Shown piece after piece: positions 1 to 5,781 of a stretch of 10,779 nt of DNA (positions within the stretch are counted from its first letter, which is position 1; each line of letters starts with the position of its first letter). The notes under the pieces were generated by a model. It did no database searches. It worked only from the letters and a program-made list of their open reading frames with translations, and was not told the DNA's origin. This DNA comes from an uncultured Oscillospiraceae bacterium (GTDB lineage: Bacteria; Bacillota; Clostridia; Oscillospirales; Oscillospiraceae), in contig CAKUND010000066.1 of assembly GCA_934668295.1 (NCBI GenBank), positions 1 to 10,779 of the forward strand. The letters run 5' to 3'. A program made the translations under genes and the position numbers.

Positions 1-10
1 TATCCTCCTT
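1..10 (-). promoter_or_regulatory. Shine-Dalgarno site of a gene starting off the left edge
   Basis: Read on the minus strand, the last ten bases at the left edge are AAGGAGGATA, a near-perfect Shine-Dalgarno sequence. The start codon would fall within the next few bases outside the window. A minus-strand promoter and leader lie upstream (126-154 and 11-119), which supports a real gene there. Its identity cannot be seen. Confidence 0.55.
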
Positions 11-119
11 GCAGGCGCGGGGCCTTAACTATCCCGTTGCCTGGTATTTTCGGCGCTGCGTGTCCAGTCGTGCGCGGTTTCGGCGCCATGTCTGTAATCG
101 ATATTGTTTTATCGGTTAC
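11..119 (-). other. Structured 5' leader of the off-window left gene
   Basis: This is the expected untranslated leader between the promoter at 126-154 and the Shine-Dalgarno site at 1-10. Three stem-loops can be drawn by eye on the minus strand. The first begins at the predicted transcription start (94-119): GTAA/TTAC, one mismatch, then CGATA/TATCG around an AAACAA loop. The second pairs GGCGC (83-87) with GCGCC (52-56). The third pairs GGC-AAC with GTT-(AAG)-GCC in roughly 17-40. The 9-mer GCGCCGAAA occurs twice, at 78-86 and 48-56. I compared it from memory with TPP, SAM, glycine, lysine, M-box, ydaO, ykkC, ZTP, GEMM and T-box consensus elements and recognised none. It may be a cis-acting RNA or simply a structured leader. 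Confidence 0.4.
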
Positions 120-125
120 GAAAAA

Positions 126-154
126 AGTTTACCACGAACACCCTTGGAAGTCAA
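126..154 (-). promoter_or_regulatory. Sigma-A-type promoter for the left-edge gene
   Basis: On the minus strand, a -35 box TTGACT (149-154) is followed by a 17-bp spacer and a -10 box TAAACT (126-131). The expected start is near 119, exactly where a stem-loop begins. The -35 matches consensus at five of six positions and the -10 at four of six. Confidence 0.55.
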
Positions 155-196
155 TCATTCCGACGCGCCGCGGACGTGGAAAATAGCACGAATTTT

Positions 197-269
197 CCAT
201 ATCAGAATTGTCATATTTGCCATATCAAAAATATGACAATTAATTTGTGATAATCAAGTATATCAAAAA
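197..269. repeat. AT-rich operator-like block with perfect 13-bp inverted repeat
   Basis: A perfect inverted repeat has arms AATTGTCATATTT (206-218) and AAATATGACAATT (229-241) around a 10-base centre. ATATCA-type direct repeats overlay it: CCATATCA at 197-204 and 220-227, and ATATCAAAAA at 222-231 and 260-269. It sits about 50 bp upstream of the -35 box of the left-edge promoter and after the thiT terminator. There is no U-run on either side, so it is unlikely to be a terminator. A binding site for a dimeric regulator is the simplest reading. The arms do not match CIRCE, NrdR, Fur or cre consensus sequences as I know them. Confidence 0.5.
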
Positions 270-296
270 CAGTATAGCCTGGTGCCTCTATCGCAT

Positions 297-324
297 AAAA
301 ACCCGACCGCAAGGGCCGGGTTTT
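297..324 (-). terminator. Rho-independent terminator of thiT
   Basis: On the minus strand an 8-bp stem ACCCGGCC/GGTCGGGT (one G-U pair) encloses a 5-base loop and is followed by a short U-run. It begins 13 bases past the thiT stop codon. The A-run on the other side (297-300) makes up the tail. Confidence 0.8.
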
Positions 325-336
325 ACAGAAGCGCTG

Positions 337-909
337 TTATTCGCCGCGCAGCTTTTTGATGTCATCGCCGCGGATATACTTGCCCATCGGCTTCCAGAGG
401 AACCAGCCGACCAGCAGCACAAGGATGCAGTCCGTGACCATATAGAAGCCATTATAAAGCGCGGAATAGAACCACGGCGTCGTCATGGTCATGCCGAAGA
501 ACACGTCCGGCATATATTCGCCCCAGGCAACCACGCCCGTAATGTACGAGCAGAGGAACCGCAGCGCGCAGCCGAGCAGCGCACCGTAGAAAAAGCCGAA
601 GCGCTTTTTGCTGAACAAGCCCGCGAAGCCGAGCACGGTAAAGCCGAGGATATAGTCGCCGACAATGGACTGCCAGACCCACGCGTATGCGCCGTCAAGG
701 AACAGCTGCAGCAGGCTGAACGCGAACGAGGCCAGCATGCCCGGTCCGAAGCCCCAGCGGGAGCAGAACAGGAAGATCGGCAGCATCGACAGCGTGATCG
801 CGCCGCCCTGCGGCAGCTCATAGAACTTGATGTAGCCGAGCAGCTGCGCCAGCGCGATCATGATCGCCGCTTCGCACAGGCAGCGAAGGGTAAGCTTGGA
901 TTTTTTCAT
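337..909 (-). CDS. thiT: ECF-type thiamine transporter S-component ThiT
   Basis: This is the substrate-binding membrane subunit that captures thiamine and hands it to a shared ECF energizing module (EcfA1, EcfA2, EcfT), not encoded here. The 190-aa length and about six hydrophobic segments fit the family. Recognisable ThiT landmarks are LPQGGAITLSMLPI (about 32-45), GDY (84-86), GVVAWGEY (125-132) and YSALYNGFY (148-156); the Trp, Tyr and Asn of the last two belong to the thiamine site in Lactococcus ThiT. Within the RFxxx-[YF]-I-x-G segment, residue 121 is Ser where I would expect the family His. The start chosen is ATG at 909, with GGAGGG six bases upstream; a longer frame to 942 would run into the terminator hairpin. 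Regulation by a TPP riboswitch directly upstream agrees with the assignment. It stands alone as a single-gene unit. Confidence 0.93.
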   Translation of the reverse strand: MKKSKLTLRCLCEAAIMIALAQLLGYIKFYELPQGGAITLSMLPIFLFCSRWGFGPGMLASFAFSLLQLFLDGAYAWVWQSIVGDYILGFTVLGFAGLFSKKRFGFFYGALLGCALRFLCSYITGVVAWGEYMPDVFFGMTMTTPWFYSALYNGFYMVTDCILVLLVGWFLWKPMGKYIRGDDIKKLRGE

Positions 910-927
910 AAAAATCCCTCCGAAAAT

Positions 928-970
928 AAAAAAGTACCGCACACAACCGGATTTTGGTGTCGTGCAGTAC
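928..970 (-). terminator. Riboswitch expression-platform terminator upstream of thiT
   Basis: On the minus strand, GTAC-TGCACG (starting at 970) pairs with TGTGCG-GTAC, with a small internal mismatch and a CC/GG-closed loop. Six U residues follow (928-933). It lies between the TPP aptamer and the thiT ribosome binding site (915-921), so termination here would prevent thiT transcription. This is the usual TPP-off arrangement. The alternative antiterminator pairing was not worked out. Confidence 0.8.
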
Positions 971-995
971 GCAGCGTCTCGATAGAATTCTTATA

Positions 996-1088
996 CGAAG
1001 CAGCTTCCTACGCCGGCATTACCCGGATCAGGTTTAAGGGACATGCGAAAACGCAATCTCAGCCGGTCGCCCAGCGCCCCTGTGTTCG
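996..1088 (-). promoter_or_regulatory. TPP riboswitch (THI element)
   Basis: The minus strand carries the hallmark aptamer strings in order: GGGGCGC, GGCTGAGA, then a variable stem with a TTTT loop, then ACCTGATC, GGGTAATGCC and GGCGTAGGAA. CTGAGA and CTGATC are the pyrimidine-sensing and core helices; GGGTAATGCC and the following bases form the pyrophosphate-sensing arm. A P1 closing helix can be drawn from CGAA..CAG (1088 to 1080) with CTG..TTCG (1003 to 996). High TPP should favour the downstream terminator at 928-970 and reduce thiT expression. Confidence 0.96.
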
Positions 1089-1108
1089 ATTGTCTGTGGT
1101 CTATGGGT

Positions 1109-1137
1109 ATTATAGCGTCCGGATGCGGAGCCGTCAA
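1109..1137 (-). promoter_or_regulatory. Sigma-A promoter of thiT
   Basis: On the minus strand, TTGACG (1132-1137), a 17-bp spacer and a perfect TATAAT (1109-1114) form a strong promoter. The start would be near 1102, about 14 nt ahead of the riboswitch P1 helix, giving a leader of about 190 nt. Confidence 0.85.
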
Positions 1138-1161
1138 GAAAAATTTAAGAACTGCGGCCTC

Positions 1162-1189
1162 TTGCTTTTTTGCCGAAAACCGTTACTAT
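1162..1189 (+). promoter_or_regulatory. Possible promoter of the first MATE gene
   Basis: TTGCTT (1162-1167) is followed at 16 bp by TACTAT (1184-1189); TATAGT at 1187-1192 is an alternative -10 with a longer spacer. The site lies between the thiT promoter and the AGGAGG of the MATE gene, so the two promoters are divergent and about 25 bp apart. The match is only moderate. Confidence 0.4.
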
Positions 1190-1224
1190 AGTATGGCTGA
1201 CTCGCATTCAGGAGGTTTATCCGC

Positions 1225-2583
1225 ATGACAAAGACCGCTTCGCAAGGGCCCGATCTGCTGCACGGCCCTGTTTTTTCAAATATGACCCGCTTTTTCCTGC
1301 CGATCATGCTGGGGTCGCTGCTCCAGCAGCTGTATTCCATGGTCGACGCCGTTGTGCTCGGCCGTCTGGTCGGCAAGACGGCGCTGGCTGCCGTCGGCGG
1401 CTCCGATCTGGTCATCATCAATCTGGTCGTGGGCTTTTTCATCGGCCTGTCCTCCGGCGCCTGCGTCGTCGTCTCGCAGCATTACGGCGCGGGCGAGGGC
1501 GATATGGTCCGTAAATCCGTCCACACGGCGATCTTATTCTCTGTTGCGATCGGCGCGGTCATGACGGCGCTGGGCATTCTTATGGCCCGGCCTGTCCTCG
1601 TCCTGCTTGACCCGCCCGCCGACACGCTGGCCGATTCCATCGTCTATCTGCAGTGGTATTTTGCCGGTATGGTCCCCTCCATGGTCTATAACATGGGCGC
1701 GGGCATCCTGCGCGCGGTGGGCGATTCGAAACGGCCGCTCTATTTCCTCATTGTCTGCGCAGTGGCCAACACAGGGCTGGATCTCCTGTTCGTGGCCGTT
1801 TTCGGCCTCGGGACAGCGGGTGCGGCCATGGCGACCAGCCTGTCGCAGCTCATCTGCGCGGGTCTCGTGATCTGGGTGCTGCTGCGCATTCCGGGCGACT
1901 GCCGCCTGCATGTGTCGGAGCTGCGCGCTGACGGCGCGCTTCTGCGCCGCATGACGGCCATCGGCCTGCCTGCGGGGCTTGCCACCATCATGTACAGCGT
2001 CGCGAACGTCATCATCCAGAAGGCCATCAACCTGCTCGGCACGGATACGGCGGCGGCCTGGTCGATCTACTGGAAGCTCGATGGGTTTTACTGGCCAATC
2101 TCCAATGCCATCGGCATCACCGTCATGACCTTTGCCGGGCAGAACTACGGCGCGCGGCAGATCGACCGCATTTATTCCGTCATCCGTACCGGCATGCGGA
2201 TGCACGTCGGCTTTTCTGCGCTGTTCAGCGTCCTGATGTTCCTGACGCGCGGGCTGACTGTGCAGTTCTTTACCGACGACGCGAACGTCATGGCCGAGGG
2301 CAGCCGGATCATCACCATGCTGGCCTTCTTCTATCCGACGTTCTGCTGCGTGGAGGTGCTTTCCTCCGCCATGCGCGGCTGCGGGCGAAGCGTCATGCCG
2401 ACAGTCCTGACGCTGTTCGGCACATGTTTGCTTCGGCTGGCGCTGCTGTTTTTCGTGACGTTCCCGCATTTGAGCAACTGGACCATCGCCCTGTGCTATC
2501 CCGCAACGTGGATCACGACGTCTGTGCTGTTCGTGATCTATTACAAGTGCTTCCGCTGGATGCCGGCGATGAAGCAGGCGTAA
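1225..2583 (+). CDS. MATE family multidrug/toxin efflux transporter (first copy)
   Basis: A predicted cation-coupled exporter of the multidrug and toxic compound extrusion superfamily. Substrates cannot be read from the sequence. It has 452 residues, the usual length, and about 12 hydrophobic segments in two related halves. Family landmarks include the N-terminal LLQQLYSMVDAVVLGRLVG (about 32-50), GDSKRPLY (166-173) and, in the second half, FAGQNYGAR near 302-311. The start is ATG at 1225, with AGGAGG at 1210-1215 nine bases upstream. It is divergent from thiT and followed after 159 bp by citrate synthase, which has its own promoter, so it is probably monocistronic. No clear terminator was found behind it: 2584-2681 is AT-rich, with only a weak TGCGT/ACGCA stem. 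It is paralogous to the gene at 4141-5499. The functional subfamily is uncertain. Confidence 0.93.
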   Translation: MTKTASQGPDLLHGPVFSNMTRFFLPIMLGSLLQQLYSMVDAVVLGRLVGKTALAAVGGSDLVIINLVVGFFIGLSSGACVVVSQHYGAGEGDMVRKSVHTAILFSVAIGAVMTALGILMARPVLVLLDPPADTLADSIVYLQWYFAGMVPSMVYNMGAGILRAVGDSKRPLYFLIVCAVANTGLDLLFVAVFGLGTAGAAMATSLSQLICAGLVIWVLLRIPGDCRLHVSELRADGALLRRMTAIGLPAGLATIMYSVANVIIQKAINLLGTDTAAAWSIYWKLDGFYWPISNAIGITVMTFAGQNYGARQIDRIYSVIRTGMRMHVGFSALFSVLMFLTRGLTVQFFTDDANVMAEGSRIITMLAFFYPTFCCVEVLSSAMRGCGRSVMPTVLTLFGTCLLRLALLFFVTFPHLSNWTIALCYPATWITTSVLFVIYYKCFRWMPAMKQA

Positions 2584-2681
2584 AACGTGAATGCTTTTTT
2601 GACTGCGCTTGCATGAAACTGCGTACAAGACGCAAAATTTAAGAAATTCAGAAAAAATTCTGCATAATCGAATTTATTCTC

Positions 2682-2710
2682 TTGCATTTTGCTTTGAAAT
2701 CCCATACAAT
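2682..2710 (+). promoter_or_regulatory. Sigma-A promoter of citrate synthase
   Basis: TTGCAT (2682-2687), a 17-bp spacer and TACAAT (2705-2710) sit in an AT-rich gap 33 bp upstream of the start codon. Transcription would begin near 2717, leaving a short leader of about 26 nt. Confidence 0.7.
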
Positions 2711-2726
2711 ACAGATAACAAATCCG

Positions 2727-2738
2727 CAGGAGGTCCTG
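2727..2738 (+). promoter_or_regulatory. Shine-Dalgarno of citrate synthase within a small inverted repeat
   Basis: AGGAGG (2728-2733) is nine bases from the ATG at 2743 and decides the start. It lies inside CAGG-AGGT-CCTG, a 4-bp stem with a 4-base loop that could weakly mask it. The helix is short and may have no role. Confidence 0.5.
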
Positions 2739-2742
2739 ATCC

Positions 2743-4098
2743 ATGGCAGCAGAGCGTCTGGAAACCGATATTGCCCATCTGAGTGAAAACATCGCGCAGC
2801 AGTACGCCATCCCTGCGCAGTATTTTGAAGACCAGAGCATCAAGCGCGGTCTGCGCAACGCGGACGGCACGGGCGTCCTGATCGGCGTCAGCAAGGTCGG
2901 CAGCGTACAGGGCTATTATATGATGGACGGTGAGCGCGTCCCCATGCCCGGCAAGCTCTATTACCGCGGCATCAGCGTCGAGGATATTGTCGAGGCCCAT
3001 CGGAAAAGCGGCACGTTCGGCTATGAGGAGGTCGCGTATCTGCTGCTGCTCGGCTCTTTGCCCACGCAGGCGCAGCAGCAGCGCTTCAACGACGTCATGG
3101 CCCGCGCACGCACCATGCCCGCCGGGTTCACCGAGGACATGATCCTCAAGGCCCCCAGCCGCAACATCATGAACCAGCTGGCCCGCAGCGTCCTCGCCCT
3201 CTATTCCTACGACGACCGCGCGGACGACACAGCGCTGGAGAATGTCCTGCGGCAGTCCATCGGCCTCATCGCGCGTTTTCCGCTCATCGCGGCGAACGCC
3301 TTTGCCGCCAAGCGGCACTATTTTGACGGCGAATCGCTCATCCTGCACAATCCGGAGCCGGAGCTGTCCGTCGCCGAGAACATCCTGCGCATGATCCGCC
3401 CCGATGCGGTCTATACGCCGGAGGAGGCGCATCTGCTCGACCTCATGCTCATCCTCCATGCCGAGCATTCCAGCAACAACTCTACCTTTGTCTGCCGCGC
3501 CATGACCTCGTCCGGCACCGACACCTACAGCGCCATCGCGGGCGCGGTCGGCTCCTTGAAGGGCCCGCTGCACGGCGGCGCGAACGCCAAGGTCATGCAG
3601 ATGTTCCGCGATATCCGTGAGCACGTCGGCATGGCCCCGGATGACGCTGCATTGGACGCGTATCTGGACCGCATTCTTGACGGCGAGGCGGGCGACCGCT
3701 CCGGCAAGATCTACGGCCTCGGACACGCGGTCTACACCATGTCCGACCCGCGCGCTGTCGTCATCAAAAAATACGCCGCATCGCTTGCCAGCGCCAAGGG
3801 AAAGCTCCCTGAGCTGGAGCTGATGGAGCGCGTCGAGACGCGCGGCATTGAAAAGATCATGGCGCGCAAGCGCCAGTCGATCCCCATGTGCGCGAACGTC
3901 GACCTCTATTCCGGCCTGATCTACAGCATGCTGGATATTCCGGAGGATCTGTACACGCCGCTGTTTGCCACGGCGCGCATCGCCGGCTGGTGCGCGCACC
4001 GCCTCGAGGAGCTTGCAACCGGCAACCGCATCATGCGCCCGGCCTACCGCGCCATGCTCATCAAGGAGCCGTATATCCCCGTGGAAGCGCGGAAATAG
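2743..4098 (+). CDS. gltA: Citrate synthase (citrate/2-methylcitrate synthase family)
   Basis: Condenses oxaloacetate and acetyl-CoA to citrate in the cytoplasm. The classical catalytic triad is present: His277 in GPLHGGAN, His328 in GLGHAVYTMSDPRA and Asp387 in NVDLYSGLIYSMLDIPEDLYTP (split motif). The 239-246 HAEHSSNN segment and TSSGTDTYSAI that follows are of the divergent type I associate with Clostridia, as is Ala in GHAVY where most citrate synthases have Arg. At 451 aa it is somewhat longer than the roughly 430-aa bacterial form, with an N-terminal extension of about 40 residues. The start is supported by AGGAGG. No aconitase or isocitrate dehydrogenase gene is adjacent, so its pathway is inferred: probably 2-oxoglutarate and glutamate supply. 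A methylcitrate synthase role cannot be excluded from sequence alone, but no prp genes are near. Confidence 0.93.
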   Translation: MAAERLETDIAHLSENIAQQYAIPAQYFEDQSIKRGLRNADGTGVLIGVSKVGSVQGYYMMDGERVPMPGKLYYRGISVEDIVEAHRKSGTFGYEEVAYLLLLGSLPTQAQQQRFNDVMARARTMPAGFTEDMILKAPSRNIMNQLARSVLALYSYDDRADDTALENVLRQSIGLIARFPLIAANAFAAKRHYFDGESLILHNPEPELSVAENILRMIRPDAVYTPEEAHLLDLMLILHAEHSSNNSTFVCRAMTSSGTDTYSAIAGAVGSLKGPLHGGANAKVMQMFRDIREHVGMAPDDAALDAYLDRILDGEAGDRSGKIYGLGHAVYTMSDPRAVVIKKYAASLASAKGKLPELELMERVETRGIEKIMARKRQSIPMCANVDLYSGLIYSMLDIPEDLYTPLFATARIAGWCAHRLEELATGNRIMRPAYRAMLIKEPYIPVEARK

Positions 4099-4143
4099 AA
4101 AAAAACAGAGGCTGCCGCGATTTGCGGCAGCCTCTGTTCTTTA
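4099..4143. terminator. Bidirectional terminator between citrate synthase and second MATE
   Basis: A perfect stem runs from AACAGAGGCTGCCGC (4104-4118) to its complement (4124-4138) around the loop GATTT. An A-run (4099-4105) on the left gives a good U-tail to minus-strand transcripts. TTCTTT on the right serves plus-strand transcripts. It starts one base after the citrate synthase stop codon and overlaps the final codon of the convergent MATE gene, so both genes share it. Confidence 0.92.
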
Positions 4144-5499
4144 TGCTTTTGCAGGCTTTTTCTCAAAGCCGTGGACCCAGTCGGAGAAGTGGTAATAGAG
4201 GAAATAGACGATGGAGCTGAGCGACCATGTGATGGGGTAGGCCATGTAGATATACTGGATCTCGTGGACGATACCCATGACGATGGTGATATACGCGATA
4301 CGAACCACGCACCAGAACAGCAGCATGATGACCATCGGCACGAACGCCTTGCCTGCGCCGCGGCAGACCGCCGCAACCGCGTGGGAAAAGGCGAGCAGGC
4401 AGAAGAAGAATGCCGTCGTGCGCATCTGGCGCGTGCCGAGCTCGACGACCTCCGGAGTAGGGCTGAACAGCGCGACAAGCTGCGGCGCGAGCAGATACAT
4501 CGTCACGCCGATGATCTCCGCAATGACGACAGACGCGATGATGCCGAAGCGCGAGCCCTTTTTCGCCCGGTCATGCAGCCCCGCACCAAGATTTTGCCCG
4601 ACGAAGGTCGTCAGGGCCATCGTAAAGCTCGTCACGGGCAGGAACGCGAAGCCCTCGAGCTTGGAATACGCGCCGTAGGCCGCCATGGCGACCTTGCCGA
4701 AGGAATTGATGTTGGACTGAACAATGACATTCGCAAAACCGATGACGGAGTTCTGCACGCCGGACGGCAGACCGTAGCGGATGATCTGGCCGAGCATTTC
4801 GCGGTCGATACGCAGCTTTTTAAGCTCAAGCTGATAGATCGTGCCCTTTTTCATCAGGTGGATCATGCACAGGATCATGCTGACGGCCTGTGAGATCGTC
4901 GTAGCGACAGCAGCTGCCCACACGCCCCAATGGAATGCGCCGATGAACAGCAGATCGAGCACGATATTGGTCAGAGACGAAATGATGAGATAGTAGAGCG
5001 GGCGCTTGCTGTCGCCGAGCGCGTTCATGATGCTTTTGCACATGTTGTACATGACGACGGCCAGAACGCCGATGAAGTAATACCGGAAGTACGCGATCGC
5101 ATCCGGCAGAACCTCCGGCGCGGTGCCCATCCAGCGCAGAAACGTCGGCGTCAGCCACACGCCCATGACGGTCAGAATGGCGCCGCTGAGCAGGCCCAGC
5201 ATCACGTCGGTGTGGATGGCTCTGGACACGCGGTCATAGTCGCCTGCGCCAAAATAACGCGAAATGGTCACGCCTGCGCCCATGGAGAGGCCGGTAAAGA
5301 AGCTGATGAGCAGGAAGATCAGCGGGCCGGACGCACTGACGGCTGCCAGTGCCTCATCCCCCAGAAACCGGCCGACGATCAGCGCGTCCGCCGTATTATA
5401 AAGCTGCTGGAATACCTGACTGAGAAAGACCGGCACAGCAAACTGCACGATCAGTTTCCATGCGCTTCCCTTTGTCATATCCAGCGTATTTCCGCCCAC
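4141..5499 (-). CDS. MATE family multidrug/toxin efflux transporter (second copy)
   Basis: A second MATE-superfamily exporter of 452 residues with the same fold signs as the copy at 1225-2583: FQQLYNTADALIVGRFLGDEALAAV near the N terminus (about 30-54, split here), LGDSKRPLYYL in the first half and FVGQNLGAG in the second. It is clearly a paralogue but diverged over most of its length, so a recent tandem duplication is unlikely. The start is uncertain. The frame opens with GTG at 5499, preceded by AAGGGATGG at about the right spacing. An ATG at residue 8 (5478) has a poorer ribosome site but begins the family-typical DMTKG segment. Its own promoter lies at 5554-5582. Substrate unknown. Confidence 0.92.
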   Translation of the reverse strand: MGGNTLDMTKGSAWKLIVQFAVPVFLSQVFQQLYNTADALIVGRFLGDEALAAVSASGPLIFLLISFFTGLSMGAGVTISRYFGAGDYDRVSRAIHTDVMLGLLSGAILTVMGVWLTPTFLRWMGTAPEVLPDAIAYFRYYFIGVLAVVMYNMCKSIMNALGDSKRPLYYLIISSLTNIVLDLLFIGAFHWGVWAAAVATTISQAVSMILCMIHLMKKGTIYQLELKKLRIDREMLGQIIRYGLPSGVQNSVIGFANVIVQSNINSFGKVAMAAYGAYSKLEGFAFLPVTSFTMALTTFVGQNLGAGLHDRAKKGSRFGIIASVVIAEIIGVTMYLLAPQLVALFSPTPEVVELGTRQMRTTAFFFCLLAFSHAVAAVCRGAGKAFVPMVIMLLFWCVVRIAYITIVMGIVHEIQYIYMAYPITWSLSSIVYFLYYHFSDWVHGFEKKPAKA

Positions 5500-5520
5500 A
5501 GCGCATCCATCCCTTCACGT

Positions 5521-5546
5521 AAAAAATACCGCGTACACAGCGCGGC
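5521..5546 (-). other. 5'-terminal hairpin with U-run in second MATE leader
   Basis: On the minus strand, GCCGCG (5541-5546) pairs with CGCGGT (5528-5533) around a 7-base loop, then comes ATTTTTT (5521-5527). The predicted transcription start is near 5546-5548, so the hairpin is the first thing transcribed. The shape resembles an intrinsic terminator. Because it lies so close to the start, an RNA-stabilising 5' stem is as likely as an attenuator. Confidence 0.5.
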
Positions 5547-5553
5547 ACATAAC

Positions 5554-5582
5554 AGCATAACAGAAATAAAAAGAAAATGCAA
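5554..5582 (-). promoter_or_regulatory. Sigma-A promoter of second MATE gene
   Basis: On the minus strand, TTGCAT (5577-5582), a 17-bp T-rich spacer and TATGCT (5554-5559) fit a sigma-A promoter. The -35 sequence is identical to that of the citrate synthase promoter. Confidence 0.6.
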
Positions 5583-5727
5583 ACCAGTTTTTTCCGCGCC
5601 CTCCCGGGCGCTTTACGCCGGTTTCCTTTTCAGGGCATGTCATCAGTTTGGGTTTAAACACGTCAGGCTTACGCAGAGCCCCGCCCCTGCCAACGATGTT
5701 CGCTGGTTACTGGTTTTCCGCATGGAA
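5583..5727. other. Unassigned intergenic stretch
   Basis: This spacer lies between the end hairpin of the glycosidase-like gene and the second MATE promoter. It contains a compact hairpin, GCGCCC-TCCC-GGGCGC (5596-5611), and otherwise no ORF with a ribosome binding site. I recognise no known RNA family in it on either strand. Confidence 0.4.
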
Positions 5728-5766
5728 CAAACGCGGCGCCCCTTTCTAAAAGGGGCGCCGCGTTTG
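5728..5766 (-). terminator. Long perfect palindrome, likely terminator of the DUF4015-like gene
   Basis: An 18-bp perfect stem (5728-5745 with 5749-5766; core GCGGCGCCCC/GGGGCGCCGC) closes a 3-base loop. It begins 15 bases after the stop codon of the minus-strand gene at 5782. The tail on the minus strand is only GTTTGTTCC-like, so it may act mainly as an mRNA 3'-end stabiliser with weaker termination. The stem is very stable. Confidence 0.7.
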
Positions 5767-5781
5767 TATGTAGTGTGAGGT

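Noticed and set aside
9..236. 75-codon plus-strand frame at the left edge
   Set aside because: It spans the minus-strand promoter, leader and inverted repeat, has no good ribosome site, and its product is a low-information Arg/Cys-rich string.
1534..3999. Long minus-strand open frames opposite the first MATE gene and citrate synthase
   Set aside because: They are rich in Arg, Ala, His and Asp, as expected from the reverse complement of GC-rich genes, lack ribosome sites and have no recognisable domain. The plus-strand products are clear family members.
5615..5650. CTGATGA followed by GGAAAC on the minus strand, resembling hammerhead ribozyme core strings
   Set aside because: The bases between them cannot form the required stem II directly after CTGATGA, and the partner NUH cleavage stem is not evident.
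5695..5748. Short plus-strand frame of 17 codons ending in the palindrome loop
   Set aside because: There is no ribosome binding site, it runs into a terminator-like hairpin, and it resembles no known peptide.
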